DNA of 39,591 nucleotides, from positions 1 to 39,591 of the forward strand of contig URII01000020.1 in the NCBI GenBank assembly GCA_900547825.1, written 5' to 3'. The notes beneath the pieces were generated by a model, which saw only the letters and a program-made list of their open reading frames with translations, was not told where the DNA came from and did not search any database. Below, piece by piece: positions 6,512-14,973 of this stretch. This DNA is from an uncultured Porphyromonadaceae bacterium. GTDB taxonomy: Bacteria; Bacteroidota; Bacteroidia; Bacteroidales; Muribaculaceae. Every line of letters starts with the position of its first letter. The first letter of the stretch is position 1. A program made the translations under genes and the position numbers.

Positions 6512-6531
6512 GTCTATCGGAAAGACTTTGC

Positions 6532-6545
6532 CAAAAATATTTTTG
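6532..6545. promoter_or_regulatory. 14-bp perfect palindrome upstream of the sigma gene
   Basis: CAAAAATATTTTTG is a perfect palindrome 50 nt upstream of the ECF sigma ATG and behind the divergent GNAT promoter. It could be an operator. The AT-rich composition makes chance occurrence possible. Confidence 0.25.
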
Positions 6546-6595
6546 ACGGGGATGTTATATCCGGGCAAGTTTTCCGTATCTAATATATAAACGTT

Positions 6596-7075
6596 ATGGA
6601 ACTCGACCTGCTGACATCCTCATTTCTGGCGCTGCGAAGCAAACTGCACCGCAGCGCACTCAAATTCCTCAACAACGATGAGGATGCCCGTGACGCATTA
6701 CATGACGCTTACTACAACCTGCTCAAGCAAGGATCCATAAGCTCTGATGCCGAAGCACGCAACAAACTGTTCACCGTGTTGAAAAATGTGTGCATCGACC
6801 GGCTGCGCAAAGAGAGAACCCTCCCGCTCGATCAGTCCGAGGCTGCCACATGCACGGTGACGCCCTACACTGATGACGATATCGAATCGCTTGAACACCT
6901 GCTTACCGAACATCTCACCGAAGCCCAGAGACATATCTACATCCTCGTCACCCACCACGGCATGGAATACGAGCAGATAGCGGCCAGGCTCGGAATGTCG
7001 GTGGATGCTGTACGCATGAATATGAGCCGCACCCGCAAAAAAATAAGGGAAACCTATAAAAAACTGAACGGATGA
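6596..7075 (+). CDS. ECF-type RNA polymerase sigma-70 factor
   Basis: 159 residues with the two ECF regions. Region 2 (about 10-70) includes ALKFLNNDEDARDALHDAYYNLL and KLFTVLKNVCIDRLRKER. Region 4 (about 105-155) has LTEAQRHIYILVTHHGMEYEQIAARLGMSVDAVRMNMSRTRKKIR, a clear helix-turn-helix. There is no region 1.1 or 3, as expected. The stop overlaps the next gene's start by ATGA, so it is the head of a four-gene operon ending in an outer-membrane barrel. It probably controls this operon and perhaps a distant regulon in response to an envelope signal (inference). Confidence 0.92.
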   Translation: MELDLLTSSFLALRSKLHRSALKFLNNDEDARDALHDAYYNLLKQGSISSDAEARNKLFTVLKNVCIDRLRKERTLPLDQSEAATCTVTPYTDDDIESLEHLLTEHLTEAQRHIYILVTHHGMEYEQIAARLGMSVDAVRMNMSRTRKKIRETYKKLNG

Positions 7076-7551
7076 ATACACAGCTTGAAAATATCTCAAA
7101 ACAGGAACTTGAACAGCTTTGCCGGCTGTACAACGAATGCCGACTGTCAGTTATTGAAGAAAGGGAACTGGAGTATCTGCTCCTCATTACAGGCCACGAC
7201 TCCGAGCTGATTTCCACCACAAGGCAGATCATGGGTTTGTCCGATGCAATATTTCTGCCGAAGCCTCAACCTGTCTTACGCCGGCGATATAACTTCATAA
7301 AAATAGCTGCCTCTGTGGCAATAATAGCTGCTACCTCCCTTACCTATATAGGCATTACTCGCGGCACTCTTCCTGAAAATGAATATATAGCCTACGCCGA
7401 TGGCCATAGGGTCGATGATCATGAAGCTATGGAGCAAGTCACCGCCGACATGGCCAAGGCCGAAGCTTTCATCACCCACATGGAGGCCATGGAGAAAGCC
7501 GAACAGCTTAAAGTACAGAATTTTATCAACCACATTGATGCAATGCCATGA
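7072..7551 (+). CDS. Single-pass membrane protein, candidate anti-sigma factor
   Basis: 159 residues. An N-terminal helical, charged domain (1-60) precedes a basic stretch (LRRRYN), one transmembrane segment (about 74-96, FIKIAASVAIIAATSLTYIGI) and a roughly 60-residue C-terminal part rich in Met, His and acidic residues, with a loose internal repeat (ITHMEAM and INHIDAM). Position (ATGA overlap with an ECF sigma gene) and topology fit an anti-sigma factor. It shows no FecR domain and no clear ZAS zinc motif (HxxxCxxC), so it would be a divergent type. Function is inferred from context. It overlaps the following gene by ATGA too. Confidence 0.65.
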   Translation: MNTQLENISKQELEQLCRLYNECRLSVIEERELEYLLLITGHDSELISTTRQIMGLSDAIFLPKPQPVLRRRYNFIKIAASVAIIAATSLTYIGITRGTLPENEYIAYADGHRVDDHEAMEQVTADMAKAEAFITHMEAMEKAEQLKVQNFINHIDAMP

Positions 7552-7934
7552 AACGTACGATATTCACCCTCATAATTCTTATAAGTGCGCTCACAGCTTT
7601 TGCCAGGCCACCGCGCCTCACCGTGGAAACGCTTTTCGACGGAAGATATAACTCCCACCGGGATGTATCCACATCCATATATAAAAACAACGGCAACTAT
7701 TACCGCGGCCTGACCATAAAAAAGAAGAATCCCACCATCGTCCGGCAGATCACCGACGCAATAGCTGCCGACCGTAACAGGGCGAGCCAGTATTCCGAGC
7801 ACAATGACGGTAACGGACGATACACCTCTTTGCAAGTGACCAACAACGGCGCGACCATCCACATTGGCCTCCAGATCGACAACGACGGAAAAGCATTCTT
7901 CTTCATCCAAGGCAAAGAGAAAGCATTTAAATAA
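7548..7934 (+). CDS. Small exported protein of the sigma-factor operon
   Basis: 128 residues. Residues 1-19 are a signal peptide (IFTLIILISALTAFA, cut likely after AFA). The mature part of about 109 residues carries LTVETLFDGRY near its start and two Asn/Gly-rich strands, with no cysteine and so no lipidation signal. It is probably periplasmic. Small secreted proteins opening with an 'ELF/TLF-G' motif accompany ECF/barrel operons in other Bacteroidales (recollection of DUF6108-like proteins, unverified). It overlaps the membrane protein before it by 4 bases and precedes the barrel gene by 15. It may help sense or assemble the outer-membrane partner, but this is a guess from context. Confidence 0.6.
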   Translation: MKRTIFTLIILISALTAFARPPRLTVETLFDGRYNSHRDVSTSIYKNNGNYYRGLTIKKKNPTIVRQITDAIAADRNRASQYSEHNDGNGRYTSLQVTNNGATIHIGLQIDNDGKAFFFIQGKEKAFK

Positions 7935-7949
7935 TCTAATCCACATAAT

Positions 7950-10043
7950 ATGAACATATTCCGTAAGCTGCTCACAGGAGCGGCCATGCTACCCGTGTGC
8001 CTTTACGCACAGGAAAACACCGATTCACTCATTGCAACGTGGGAAAAGACCCTTGAACTCGACGATGTCGTTGTCGTGGCACGTCGTCCGGTTCTGAAAT
8101 CAGAGCCTGACCGGATTGTCTACACCGTCAAAAACGATCCCTATGCCACAGGACTTGACGGCATAAAAGTGCTGGACCGCATTCCGCGCGTGTCAGTAGA
8201 GAATGACCATGTGTCGGTGGCCGGCAAATCCTCCGTGCGATATATTGTCGACGGACACCTGCTGGAGATGTCCGATGACGCCATAACCCTGCTGTTGAAA
8301 AACCTACAGTCGTCAGGTATCGAGAAAATAGAACTGCTCACCACACCTCCGGCCCGATATGCGGCTTCGGGCAACACTGCCTATATCAGCATAACCACAA
8401 AAAACGAGTCATTGGGAACGCGCGGGAACCTGTGGGGCAGCGGCAATGTGCGTGAAGATTTCAGCTATATGGCAGGAGGCAGCATATCGCACACCACACG
8501 GAAAATAGAACTGTCCGCCGACGCCACCTGGCAGGACACCAAAGGGATAAACGACCTGGACCGGACATATGCCTTTGCCGACCATACCAGAATCTCCAGC
8601 CGCGCAAACCGTTTCACCAACAGGATATTTTCAGCCAACGGCATTTTCAAATACAAGTTCTCCAATAGCCTTTCAGCCGGGACAATTGCCAATTTCAGCA
8701 CCTCGCGCCTCAGCAGCACAGTGCATGACCTCACCGTGGATAACTCAGTCTCCTCGATGTCGGTCAACCATTCCCCAGCCCTGCCCGACAACGCGATAAC
8801 GCTTACGGCTTTTTCGGATTGGAAACTCGACAGCACAGGGAAAATGTTAAGTCTCACTTACAACTATTTCAACAAAGACACCCGGTCTTCATCGGAGGTC
8901 ATTACGGAAACTGACAACACCTCCGCCTCACATATATCCGACAAAGCCCACAACCTCTACCATATCCATTCTGTAAAATTTGACGCACTGCTTCCTCTGC
9001 CGTTTATGAAAATGGAAGCGGGAGCGGCCTATACTTCAATCGGAAACAATACCCAGCTCAACACCGACCTATTCGATTATTCCGAGCACACGGCAGCAGC
9101 ATATCTGAGCGCTGAGCGCAACTTCTCGTCCTACTTCTACGGCAAAATAAGCCTGAGATATGAACATACCGATGTAAGAGGCTTGCAGAAAACCGGCCAT
9201 AGCCGCCATGACAACAGCTACGGCCATATTCTGCCGACACTGAACCTAAGTTGGAACAAGGCAGGCGCCGGACGCCTGTCACTCTCTTACGCAATGAACC
9301 TAAGCCGCCCTAACTTCAACGACCTCAATCCGTTTCGCTACTACACCACCACAACCGACTACGTTTCGGGCAATCCGGATCTGCAACCGGGCATTTCCCA
9401 CAATGCCGAAATCAACTACAGCCACAGAGGTGTCTATGCCGTTCTGTATAATTCCTACATCCATAACGCCACCGGCTACATAACCCGCTTCAACCCCGAC
9501 GGCAGCCAATACACAATCCCCGAAAACTGCATGAACAGCAACAAGACTGGATTATATGCCTCCTATAGCCGGAACCTGACATGGTGGTGGAACATAAAGG
9601 CCGGTGGCGAAATATTCTATTCCCATACCCATTCAAAAATCAGCGACTTCCTATCTGCTGGCGACTATGGATGGAGCGGCAAACTTGAGCTGAACACCTC
9701 ATGGATGCTAAACAGGCAGAAAAACCTTATTCTCAACCTGCACTTCAGCCATTATTTTCCTCGTCACGACAAAATGACCCGATACGAGGCTTTTTCCCTC
9801 ATCGGCTGCGATCTGCGTTATTCCTTGTTAAAGAACCGTTTGAATCTCTCAGTATCAGTCAACGATCCGTTCGGCTTGAACATCACGAAATCCACATCAC
9901 ACTACAACGACTGCACGGTACACACCCATAATGACATACACTCACACGCCATAGCATTCCGCGCGTCATGGTCATTCGGCGCCGCCAAAGTCAACAACGT
10001 TTACCGCGCCCCCAAAGAGCACGAATCCCGCCGAAGCCACTAA
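7950..10043 (+). CDS. Outer-membrane beta-barrel protein, TonB-receptor-like
   Basis: 697 residues. A signal peptide (1-20, ending CLYAQ) is followed directly by LDDVVVVARRP and a plug domain (about 40-150) with VLDRIPRVSVENDHVSVAGKSSVRYIVDGHLL and the SGIEKIELLTTPPARYAASGNTAYISITTK motif. The rest is a beta-barrel rich in alternating aromatic strands, with LSYAMNLSRPNFNDLNPF and YVSGNPDLQPGISHNAEINYS typical of the OMP_b-brl_3 family. There is no carboxypeptidase-like N-terminal domain and no obvious TonB box. It closes the sigma operon and is followed by a good terminator. The cargo is unknown; in this family such proteins often act in surface or metal-related uptake. Confidence 0.85.
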   Translation: MNIFRKLLTGAAMLPVCLYAQENTDSLIATWEKTLELDDVVVVARRPVLKSEPDRIVYTVKNDPYATGLDGIKVLDRIPRVSVENDHVSVAGKSSVRYIVDGHLLEMSDDAITLLLKNLQSSGIEKIELLTTPPARYAASGNTAYISITTKNESLGTRGNLWGSGNVREDFSYMAGGSISHTTRKIELSADATWQDTKGINDLDRTYAFADHTRISSRANRFTNRIFSANGIFKYKFSNSLSAGTIANFSTSRLSSTVHDLTVDNSVSSMSVNHSPALPDNAITLTAFSDWKLDSTGKMLSLTYNYFNKDTRSSSEVITETDNTSASHISDKAHNLYHIHSVKFDALLPLPFMKMEAGAAYTSIGNNTQLNTDLFDYSEHTAAAYLSAERNFSSYFYGKISLRYEHTDVRGLQKTGHSRHDNSYGHILPTLNLSWNKAGAGRLSLSYAMNLSRPNFNDLNPFRYYTTTTDYVSGNPDLQPGISHNAEINYSHRGVYAVLYNSYIHNATGYITRFNPDGSQYTIPENCMNSNKTGLYASYSRNLTWWWNIKAGGEIFYSHTHSKISDFLSAGDYGWSGKLELNTSWMLNRQKNLILNLHFSHYFPRHDKMTRYEAFSLIGCDLRYSLLKNRLNLSVSVNDPFGLNITKSTSHYNDCTVHTHNDIHSHAIAFRASWSFGAAKVNNVYRAPKEHESRRSH

Positions 10044-10063
10044 TCTGATGCGACGAATCAATA

Positions 10064-10111
10064 GAAACCTGTGCTACAATTATATAAATAGCACAGGCTT
10101 CTTATCTTTTT
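10064..10111 (+). terminator. Terminator of the sigma-factor operon
   Basis: CCTGTGCT (10068-10075) pairs with AGCACAGG (10090-10097), extended by GAA/TTC-type outer pairs, and is followed by CTTCTTATCTTTTT. Confidence 0.75.
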
Positions 10112-10208
10112 AATGAACCCCTGCAATCTATATCCTCAAATAAAAAATGTCATTAACACTAAACCATAATATTTATCTTAAAACATATAGGCCATAATCT
10201 AAAATTGT

Positions 10209-10216
10209 TATATTTG
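10209..10216 (+). promoter_or_regulatory. -7 box upstream of the 908-residue gene
   Basis: TATATTTG followed by CG lies 44 nt before the ATG in very A+T-rich sequence. No TTG is found 20 nt upstream, so the -33 box is unclear. Confidence 0.45.
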
Positions 10217-10259
10217 CGATTATTTTATCAACACAACCAGCCTTCTATATCTGATAATC

Positions 10260-12986
10260 ATGATTCCTGAATTCAAAGTTGACAACTGCGGCCTACTGAT
10301 AGGTATGTGTTCAGTCCCTTATGGAGTTACGGAAGAAGAATTCTTTAATAACACTATAACCTCCGAATTATCCCATAAATACAAGGAAGGCCGTGCAGGC
10401 AGCATCAAACGTAATCAGATAAATAATCCTCAGATATACAATCCCATAGGATATAAAACATTCGGTGACAACAACCTGATGTTTTTCTCGATATTCGACG
10501 ATTTCTCATATCCTAACAGAGTGTTCCATCCGTTCAACGGCAACGGCAAAGACAATGCCAGATACCAGAATTATGACTACCAGCTTGTTGTAGGACTTAA
10601 TACCATGCGAGTCGGAGAGGATAACAACCTGCTCGGAGCTTTCGCCCCCAAAATCATATCCGCCTATCCCTTCACATGTGTGACCCGGTTAAAGACCAAT
10701 CCAATCTTCCTATGCGGAAATGGACTATACTATACAGAACTTATAAAAACCGGAATTCAGTCCATCCTTCATGATTCACCATCCTCCACTATAATATTGA
10801 ACGGAGTGGGCAGTGACGAGCTCATAGCTGTAAGCTTCGCAAACTCAATGCGTGACATAACCGAAATTGTGTTTCGCATACGCAACCTGCAATTCAAGGA
10901 GCTGGAATCATTCGATAAAGAATGGTATGACCAGGTGTACCGGGATTCATTTGCCGCAACATGCAAAGATATTAAAATAGAGGATGCGCATATCTTTTCA
11001 TCCTCATACTCAGTCAGCGGATATGCAATAAACCGCAACGACATTCCCAAACTACTTCCCGACGACAATTGCCACATCACCTTCACCTGGACAATAAAAC
11101 CGGGGCATATAGCCAACTTCACAGGCGATCTGTCCCGATGTATGAACAGATTAGGGTTAAATAAAGACGAAATATGGAAAGACAAACTATACGTGACCAA
11201 CACTAAAGTTTGCCTACCGCTCGACCACAAAGTCCTTGGAGAGGACAGCAAAAGCTTTTTCATAATTTTGGATGAATTACGCGGTCTTGACATCCACAAA
11301 CGCAACATACGGAAACTCCAGATTGATGTATCTGTTGAAGATGACCACAATATACTTTCAGATTACGTCAAGCACAAAACAATACCTGACGAAGAACTGG
11401 ACAACCACCCCAATACCAGGCTTACTTTTAAGGAATATGTATATGATCGGGCATTTCTTGTGTCCCTGCGTAGCTATCTTGACAAAACACGTCTATCCAA
11501 AGTCATAAAAGAACGCATAATGAAAATGTATCATAACTACAACGACTGCATTCAGGATCCTGCTTTCGCTGTATCATTCATCGGGTTGCGTCCTTTTCTT
11601 GATTTCCTTGACGTGACGATAAAAAGATATTACACTGGCGAATCCGATTACAATTCACGCGAGATCCATGAATGGCTTGACTCAATTCTGCGCGATTTTG
11701 AACAGGCTTATCTGAACAGGTTCCACCAGAGCAACCGCATGCGCACACTCTCTGATTTCAATATGGAATGGAACGGGGGTATACAGCAGATAATATCCGC
11801 CATGGATTATACATATAAGATGCTCATGAAATGCTGCGGTGTTGACAAGCCTAAAAACTTCATGTACATCTCAGGTTACGAACGTATCCATGTTTCGGAC
11901 CACTCTTACCGCATAAACATGCAGCATGTCACATATCCCGAGCTGTTTGTGACAACTGTATGGAAAGAGATGTTCAATTTTCTACCGCCTGAGATAACCA
12001 AAAACGCCGACAAGGACAACATGCCTTTGAAACGTTTTTTCGACAACGATTTTATGTACCGCCTTAAAATACAGATATACAATCACTATCAGTTCAATCC
12101 CGCCAATAAGGTACACTCAGCTTTTTTCCATAGCCTCGACAGGGAAGTGTTGGTAAGTTTCATGGCCGATTCATTGGCATTCTATTACGGTTATAACAAC
12201 GACTTTGAATTATTCCAGTACTGGTATTGGCGTTACCTCATGCAGACACCGATGCTTTATAATCCGGCAAACGCCATTGACAAAAACACATTCTTCCTGT
12301 TCATGGTCCGGATTTTGCTTGTCAGGATGATCAGCTCGGAAAACCACGAAGATGCAAAAGACATGAGATTCCAACCATTCGATCCCACCTTCAGCTCCGA
12401 GTGGATATGTTATTTTGAAGATGCCCTAACGTTAAGTAAGATAATCTATGAACTGTTGGAGAAATTCAACTATTCACAGCTGATAAAGAATACTTTTTTC
12501 AAGATTATCTTCAATACTTATCCTGAAATACGCGTTAAGGCTGAGCAGAAGTATGACGACATTTCTGAGATTCTTGAAAATGCCACTGCAGAAATTTATA
12601 GAAACCGCAACAACATCTACAAAAGTTGCATTGACATGTTCAACGAACGTATCATTCCGACGCAACTCTTCGCCGATTCCACCGCCGATTTCATTTATGG
12701 GTTCCTATCGGGCTATTTAGTGTATATACGTGACATGGACAGGGATCTTGACCATGATATGAGGGAGCATTTTGAGAAACTGTTGCGCCGTAACGAGAAA
12801 GGATATCCGGATATTCCTCAGGAGGATGCCGACATCTTCGGCAATCTGCTTGCCGATCCCTGCGGTGGATTTTTCTGTATTGACGGAATTGCCATCCATC
12901 AATATTTTGCAGTGCGTTCCATATTTTATATGACCCTGTTTCATATCTATCATAAAAACATACTCAAACTGATAACTTTAAAATAG
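10260..12986 (+). CDS. Large protein of unknown function (phosphoesterase partner)
   Basis: 908 residues; I do not recognise the family. There is no signal peptide, transmembrane segment, Walker motif or nuclease motif. The first 360 residues alternate short strands and helices, with recognisable blocks: GDNNLMFFSIFDDF (69-82), CVTRLKTNPIFLCGNGL (140-156), IILNGVGSDELIAVSFANSMRDI (178-200), then CHITFTWTIKPGHIANF (271-287). This is compatible with one or more ferredoxin-like domains (inference). From about 390 to 908 it looks largely alpha-helical, rich in Tyr, Phe and Asn. The stop is one base before the phosphoesterase start, so the two are surely co-translated. Base composition is more A+T-rich than the genes on either side, which suggests acquisition. 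It could be a sensor or scaffold of a conflict-type system, but nothing proves that. Confidence 0.8.
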   Translation: MIPEFKVDNCGLLIGMCSVPYGVTEEEFFNNTITSELSHKYKEGRAGSIKRNQINNPQIYNPIGYKTFGDNNLMFFSIFDDFSYPNRVFHPFNGNGKDNARYQNYDYQLVVGLNTMRVGEDNNLLGAFAPKIISAYPFTCVTRLKTNPIFLCGNGLYYTELIKTGIQSILHDSPSSTIILNGVGSDELIAVSFANSMRDITEIVFRIRNLQFKELESFDKEWYDQVYRDSFAATCKDIKIEDAHIFSSSYSVSGYAINRNDIPKLLPDDNCHITFTWTIKPGHIANFTGDLSRCMNRLGLNKDEIWKDKLYVTNTKVCLPLDHKVLGEDSKSFFIILDELRGLDIHKRNIRKLQIDVSVEDDHNILSDYVKHKTIPDEELDNHPNTRLTFKEYVYDRAFLVSLRSYLDKTRLSKVIKERIMKMYHNYNDCIQDPAFAVSFIGLRPFLDFLDVTIKRYYTGESDYNSREIHEWLDSILRDFEQAYLNRFHQSNRMRTLSDFNMEWNGGIQQIISAMDYTYKMLMKCCGVDKPKNFMYISGYERIHVSDHSYRINMQHVTYPELFVTTVWKEMFNFLPPEITKNADKDNMPLKRFFDNDFMYRLKIQIYNHYQFNPANKVHSAFFHSLDREVLVSFMADSLAFYYGYNNDFELFQYWYWRYLMQTPMLYNPANAIDKNTFFLFMVRILLVRMISSENHEDAKDMRFQPFDPTFSSEWICYFEDALTLSKIIYELLEKFNYSQLIKNTFFKIIFNTYPEIRVKAEQKYDDISEILENATAEIYRNRNNIYKSCIDMFNERIIPTQLFADSTADFIYGFLSGYLVYIRDMDRDLDHDMREHFEKLLRRNEKGYPDIPQEDADIFGNLLADPCGGFFCIDGIAIHQYFAVRSIFYMTLFHIYHKNILKLITLK

Positions 12987-12987
12987 C

Positions 12988-14433
12988 ATGGTGATATTAA
13001 GCATTGCGGACATGCACATTGTCCGTGACAATGCCCAGTTCTCCACAAGTCTTGAGAATTTTACAAGAACGCTTCGTGAACTTTGGGGCAACGATGGATT
13101 CTGGAAACCGGACTTCCTATGTATATGCGGTGATATAGTCAATAAAGGAAACATTGATCTGTTTGGCGAAATGAAAAATTCCGGTGACACCGGTTATGCC
13201 GGTGAGGCCATACGTAAAATCGCCAATGCCGCAGGACTGCAAGACCGGTATATCATGATGGTTCCCGGCAACCATGACCTCCACACAAAAGATATTGCAG
13301 AAAAGGGAAGCTACATTGAACGCACGGCACAATGGCTTGCAAACAACAACACCCGGATTCCCCACGAAGCCCTGAACGCCTTAACCCCCTATGCTGCATT
13401 CCGCAGGAAATTCCTTGTATCCGGTCAACAATATATAGATCCGGGACTCGGAAATCTAAACCAATCTCTTCAACAAGTTTTTTTACCCCAAGAATTAATA
13501 GACGCTACAGGATGCAGAGTTTTTGAAAGGGAAAAGATCATTTTTATTGAACTGAACAGCTCATGGTGTGACATCGGCGGAAATTTCCGTTACATCATGC
13601 TCCACAGAGTATATATTGACAACCTTTTCCATAAGATTCAGCGGTACAAGCAGAAAGGATATTATATCGTTGCCCTTTTCCACCATTCGTTAAGGCATCT
13701 AAGCCCTGATCAATATGCCGAGACCGACCGCACCAACCTCTATGACCAAATTGTGGATATGGCCGATCTATGCCTGACCGGTCATGACCATGGCTATAGA
13801 TCCAAGGAACCTGACAAGTTGGCCAATAAATGCCAGCAGATATTGAATTCCGGATTTTTTTCTGTCAACAACCCCAGTAAGATATATGATTCAGGCGCAA
13901 CTTTGATAAAAATAGAGCGTTATAATGAGATTCTATATACCCTCAAACTATGGCGTGAGGCTGATAACAAATGGCAAGTCGACAAACTCCATAAACTTTA
14001 TTCAACTGCCAACCAACACATAGATCCCTCTATAATAACTAACGGCGAAAAAGCGCAGATACCCTATAGTCTCCAAATACGGCCTGAAACATATCACGGG
14101 CGTTTAAATGACCGGATAATTACCCGGCTGTTCGGTTCATGCAATTATTCCGAATTGCCTGTAGCCAAGAAAATACCGTGGAGACATTTTAAAGTACATA
14201 AGGACGGCTTTGAAACCTACATAATGGTTCTGGATGCCACAACCTATCCCATTCGTCCACTCCACGATAGTATCCTTAACAACATCGAACACGAGAGCCT
14301 CTCGCTTGTTGTTTTTATATATGACGATAGGAAGGACATGCAACGCAATTCCCTGTCAGAATTAAAAAAGATCTTAAAAAGTAAGATTTTTAGAGGAAAA
14401 GTCGCCATAATTCCGGCAACCCTCAAAATTTAA
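12988..14433 (+). CDS. Calcineurin-like metallophosphoesterase
   Basis: 481 residues. All five blocks of the calcineurin-type two-metal phosphoesterase are visible: D8-x-H10 (SIADMHIV), G48-D49 (CICGDIVN), G94-N95-H96-D97 (VPGNHDLH), the His pair 232-233 (VALFHHS) and G265-H266-D267-H268 (LTGHDHGY). The site should therefore be active. The family hydrolyses phosphomono- or diesters, including cyclic nucleotides and nucleic acids; the substrate is not predictable. Residues about 350-481 form an extra C-terminal domain ending in IYDDRKDM and a basic helix (KKILKSKIFRGK), which I do not recognise. No signal peptide is present, so it is cytosolic. It starts one base after the 908-residue partner. 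Confidence 0.88.
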   Translation: MVILSIADMHIVRDNAQFSTSLENFTRTLRELWGNDGFWKPDFLCICGDIVNKGNIDLFGEMKNSGDTGYAGEAIRKIANAAGLQDRYIMMVPGNHDLHTKDIAEKGSYIERTAQWLANNNTRIPHEALNALTPYAAFRRKFLVSGQQYIDPGLGNLNQSLQQVFLPQELIDATGCRVFEREKIIFIELNSSWCDIGGNFRYIMLHRVYIDNLFHKIQRYKQKGYYIVALFHHSLRHLSPDQYAETDRTNLYDQIVDMADLCLTGHDHGYRSKEPDKLANKCQQILNSGFFSVNNPSKIYDSGATLIKIERYNEILYTLKLWREADNKWQVDKLHKLYSTANQHIDPSIITNGEKAQIPYSLQIRPETYHGRLNDRIITRLFGSCNYSELPVAKKIPWRHFKVHKDGFETYIMVLDATTYPIRPLHDSILNNIEHESLSLVVFIYDDRKDMQRNSLSELKKILKSKIFRGKVAIIPATLKI

Positions 14434-14442
14434 CCTTTTTTA

Positions 14443-14475
14443 TTTGAACTTACCCGTAGTTATTTTTTAACTTTG
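14443..14475 (+). promoter_or_regulatory. Promoter of the 75-residue acidic protein
   Basis: TTTG (14443-14446), 21 nt, TAACTTTG (14468-14475), with the ATG 20 nt downstream. The promoter lies in the 61-nt gap after the phosphoesterase gene, giving the small gene expression of its own. Confidence 0.65.
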
Positions 14476-14494
14476 CAACCCCTCTTCCGAGTCT

Positions 14495-14722
14495 ATGGAT
14501 AAAAATAAAAACAAAATTTTTAATGTCATGAATCAGGATTTCACAGATATTCCTACCCGCAGCTACAGCGATAGCGAATACTATGCGAATCGTGACGTTG
14601 TGGATTACAACATTACTGAAGCCGATGTGGAATGCTTCAAGCACATTGATAAAATCGTTGATAACTCTCTTGCCGATCCAACCCCCCTCGACATAACAAA
14701 CGAGGTATATTTCTTCTTATAA
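14495..14722 (+). CDS. Small acidic protein, 75 residues
   Basis: ATG 14495 to TAA, 75 residues, family unknown. After a Lys/Asn-rich start (MDKNKNKIF) it is strongly acidic (DSEYYANRDVVDYN, EADVECFKHIDKIVDN), with a hydrophobic end (NEVYFFL). There is no signal peptide. Its reality is supported by a full promoter immediately upstream and a strong palindromic terminator 36 nt downstream. Small acidic proteins beside two-gene effector units sometimes act as inhibitors or antitoxins; here that is speculation. It could alternatively be an unrelated gene that happens to sit between the phosphoesterase and the terminator. Confidence 0.65.
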   Translation: MDKNKNKIFNVMNQDFTDIPTRSYSDSEYYANRDVVDYNITEADVECFKHIDKIVDNSLADPTPLDITNEVYFFL

Positions 14723-14757
14723 CAAAGAAATAACTAAAGTATTAACCCAATATTATA

Positions 14758-14798
14758 CAATGTCCATAATCTCATATGAGATTATGGACATTGCTTTT
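14758..14798 (+). terminator. Terminator with perfect 36-bp palindrome
   Basis: Bases 14758-14793 equal their own reverse complement with no mismatch (centre ATAT, arms CAATGTCCATAATCTC and its complement), followed by CTTTTTC. It ends the small acidic gene and is usable in one direction by the T-run. No other copy is seen in the window. Confidence 0.8.
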
Positions 14799-14828
14799 TC
14801 TCAGGATTTAGAGGAGTGTAAAGGTGGG

Positions 14829-14860
14829 AAAAACAAAATGGCAGTCTCACGACTACCATT
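14829..14860 (-). terminator. Terminator of the candidate small RNA
   Basis: On the minus strand AATGGTAGTC, loop GTGA, GACTGCCATT (10 pairs including one G-U), followed by TTGTTTTT. Confidence 0.65.
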
Positions 14861-14970
14861 AAGCTTCAAATACACAATTATCTATAAAACAACTATTTAA
14901 TACTTAAACTCTTTTCGCATTGAGAGAGGTTAATATTAGCTTCCGGAAACCATCGGATGGCGGAAACTCA
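14829..14970 (-). ncRNA. Candidate stand-alone small RNA
   Basis: The minus strand has a complete transcription unit with no open reading frame of note: promoter at 15005-14974, predicted RNA of about 140 nt, and a terminator at 14860-14829. The 5' part folds: TTGAG near the start pairs with CTCAA (plus-strand 14918-14922), enclosing TTCCG/CGGAA and a CCAT-CCG-ATGG hairpin. A mostly A/U-rich middle follows. The upstream operon ends in its own terminator (15029-15064), so this RNA is not simply an operon tail. Family is unknown; a Bacteroidota 6S RNA or a Bacteroidales-specific structured RNA is possible. It faces the 75-residue gene tail to tail. Confidence 0.55.
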
Positions 14971-14973
14971 ATG

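Noticed and set aside
6541..6595. ECF-type -35/-10 (TTGACGGGG and CGTATC) for autoregulation of the sigma gene
   Set aside because: The match is weak and the recognition sequence of this sigma factor is unknown.
7419..7946. Antisense open frame (175 codons) in the sigma operon
   Set aside because: It overlaps two well-supported genes and resembles no family.
10769..11350. Antisense open frame (193 codons) within the 908-residue gene
   Set aside because: It is a shadow of the coding strand, with low-complexity Ser/Leu content and no promoter.
10260..14970. Retron or CBASS system
   Set aside because: There is no reverse transcriptase and no CD-NTase or cyclase motif, despite a nearby candidate RNA.
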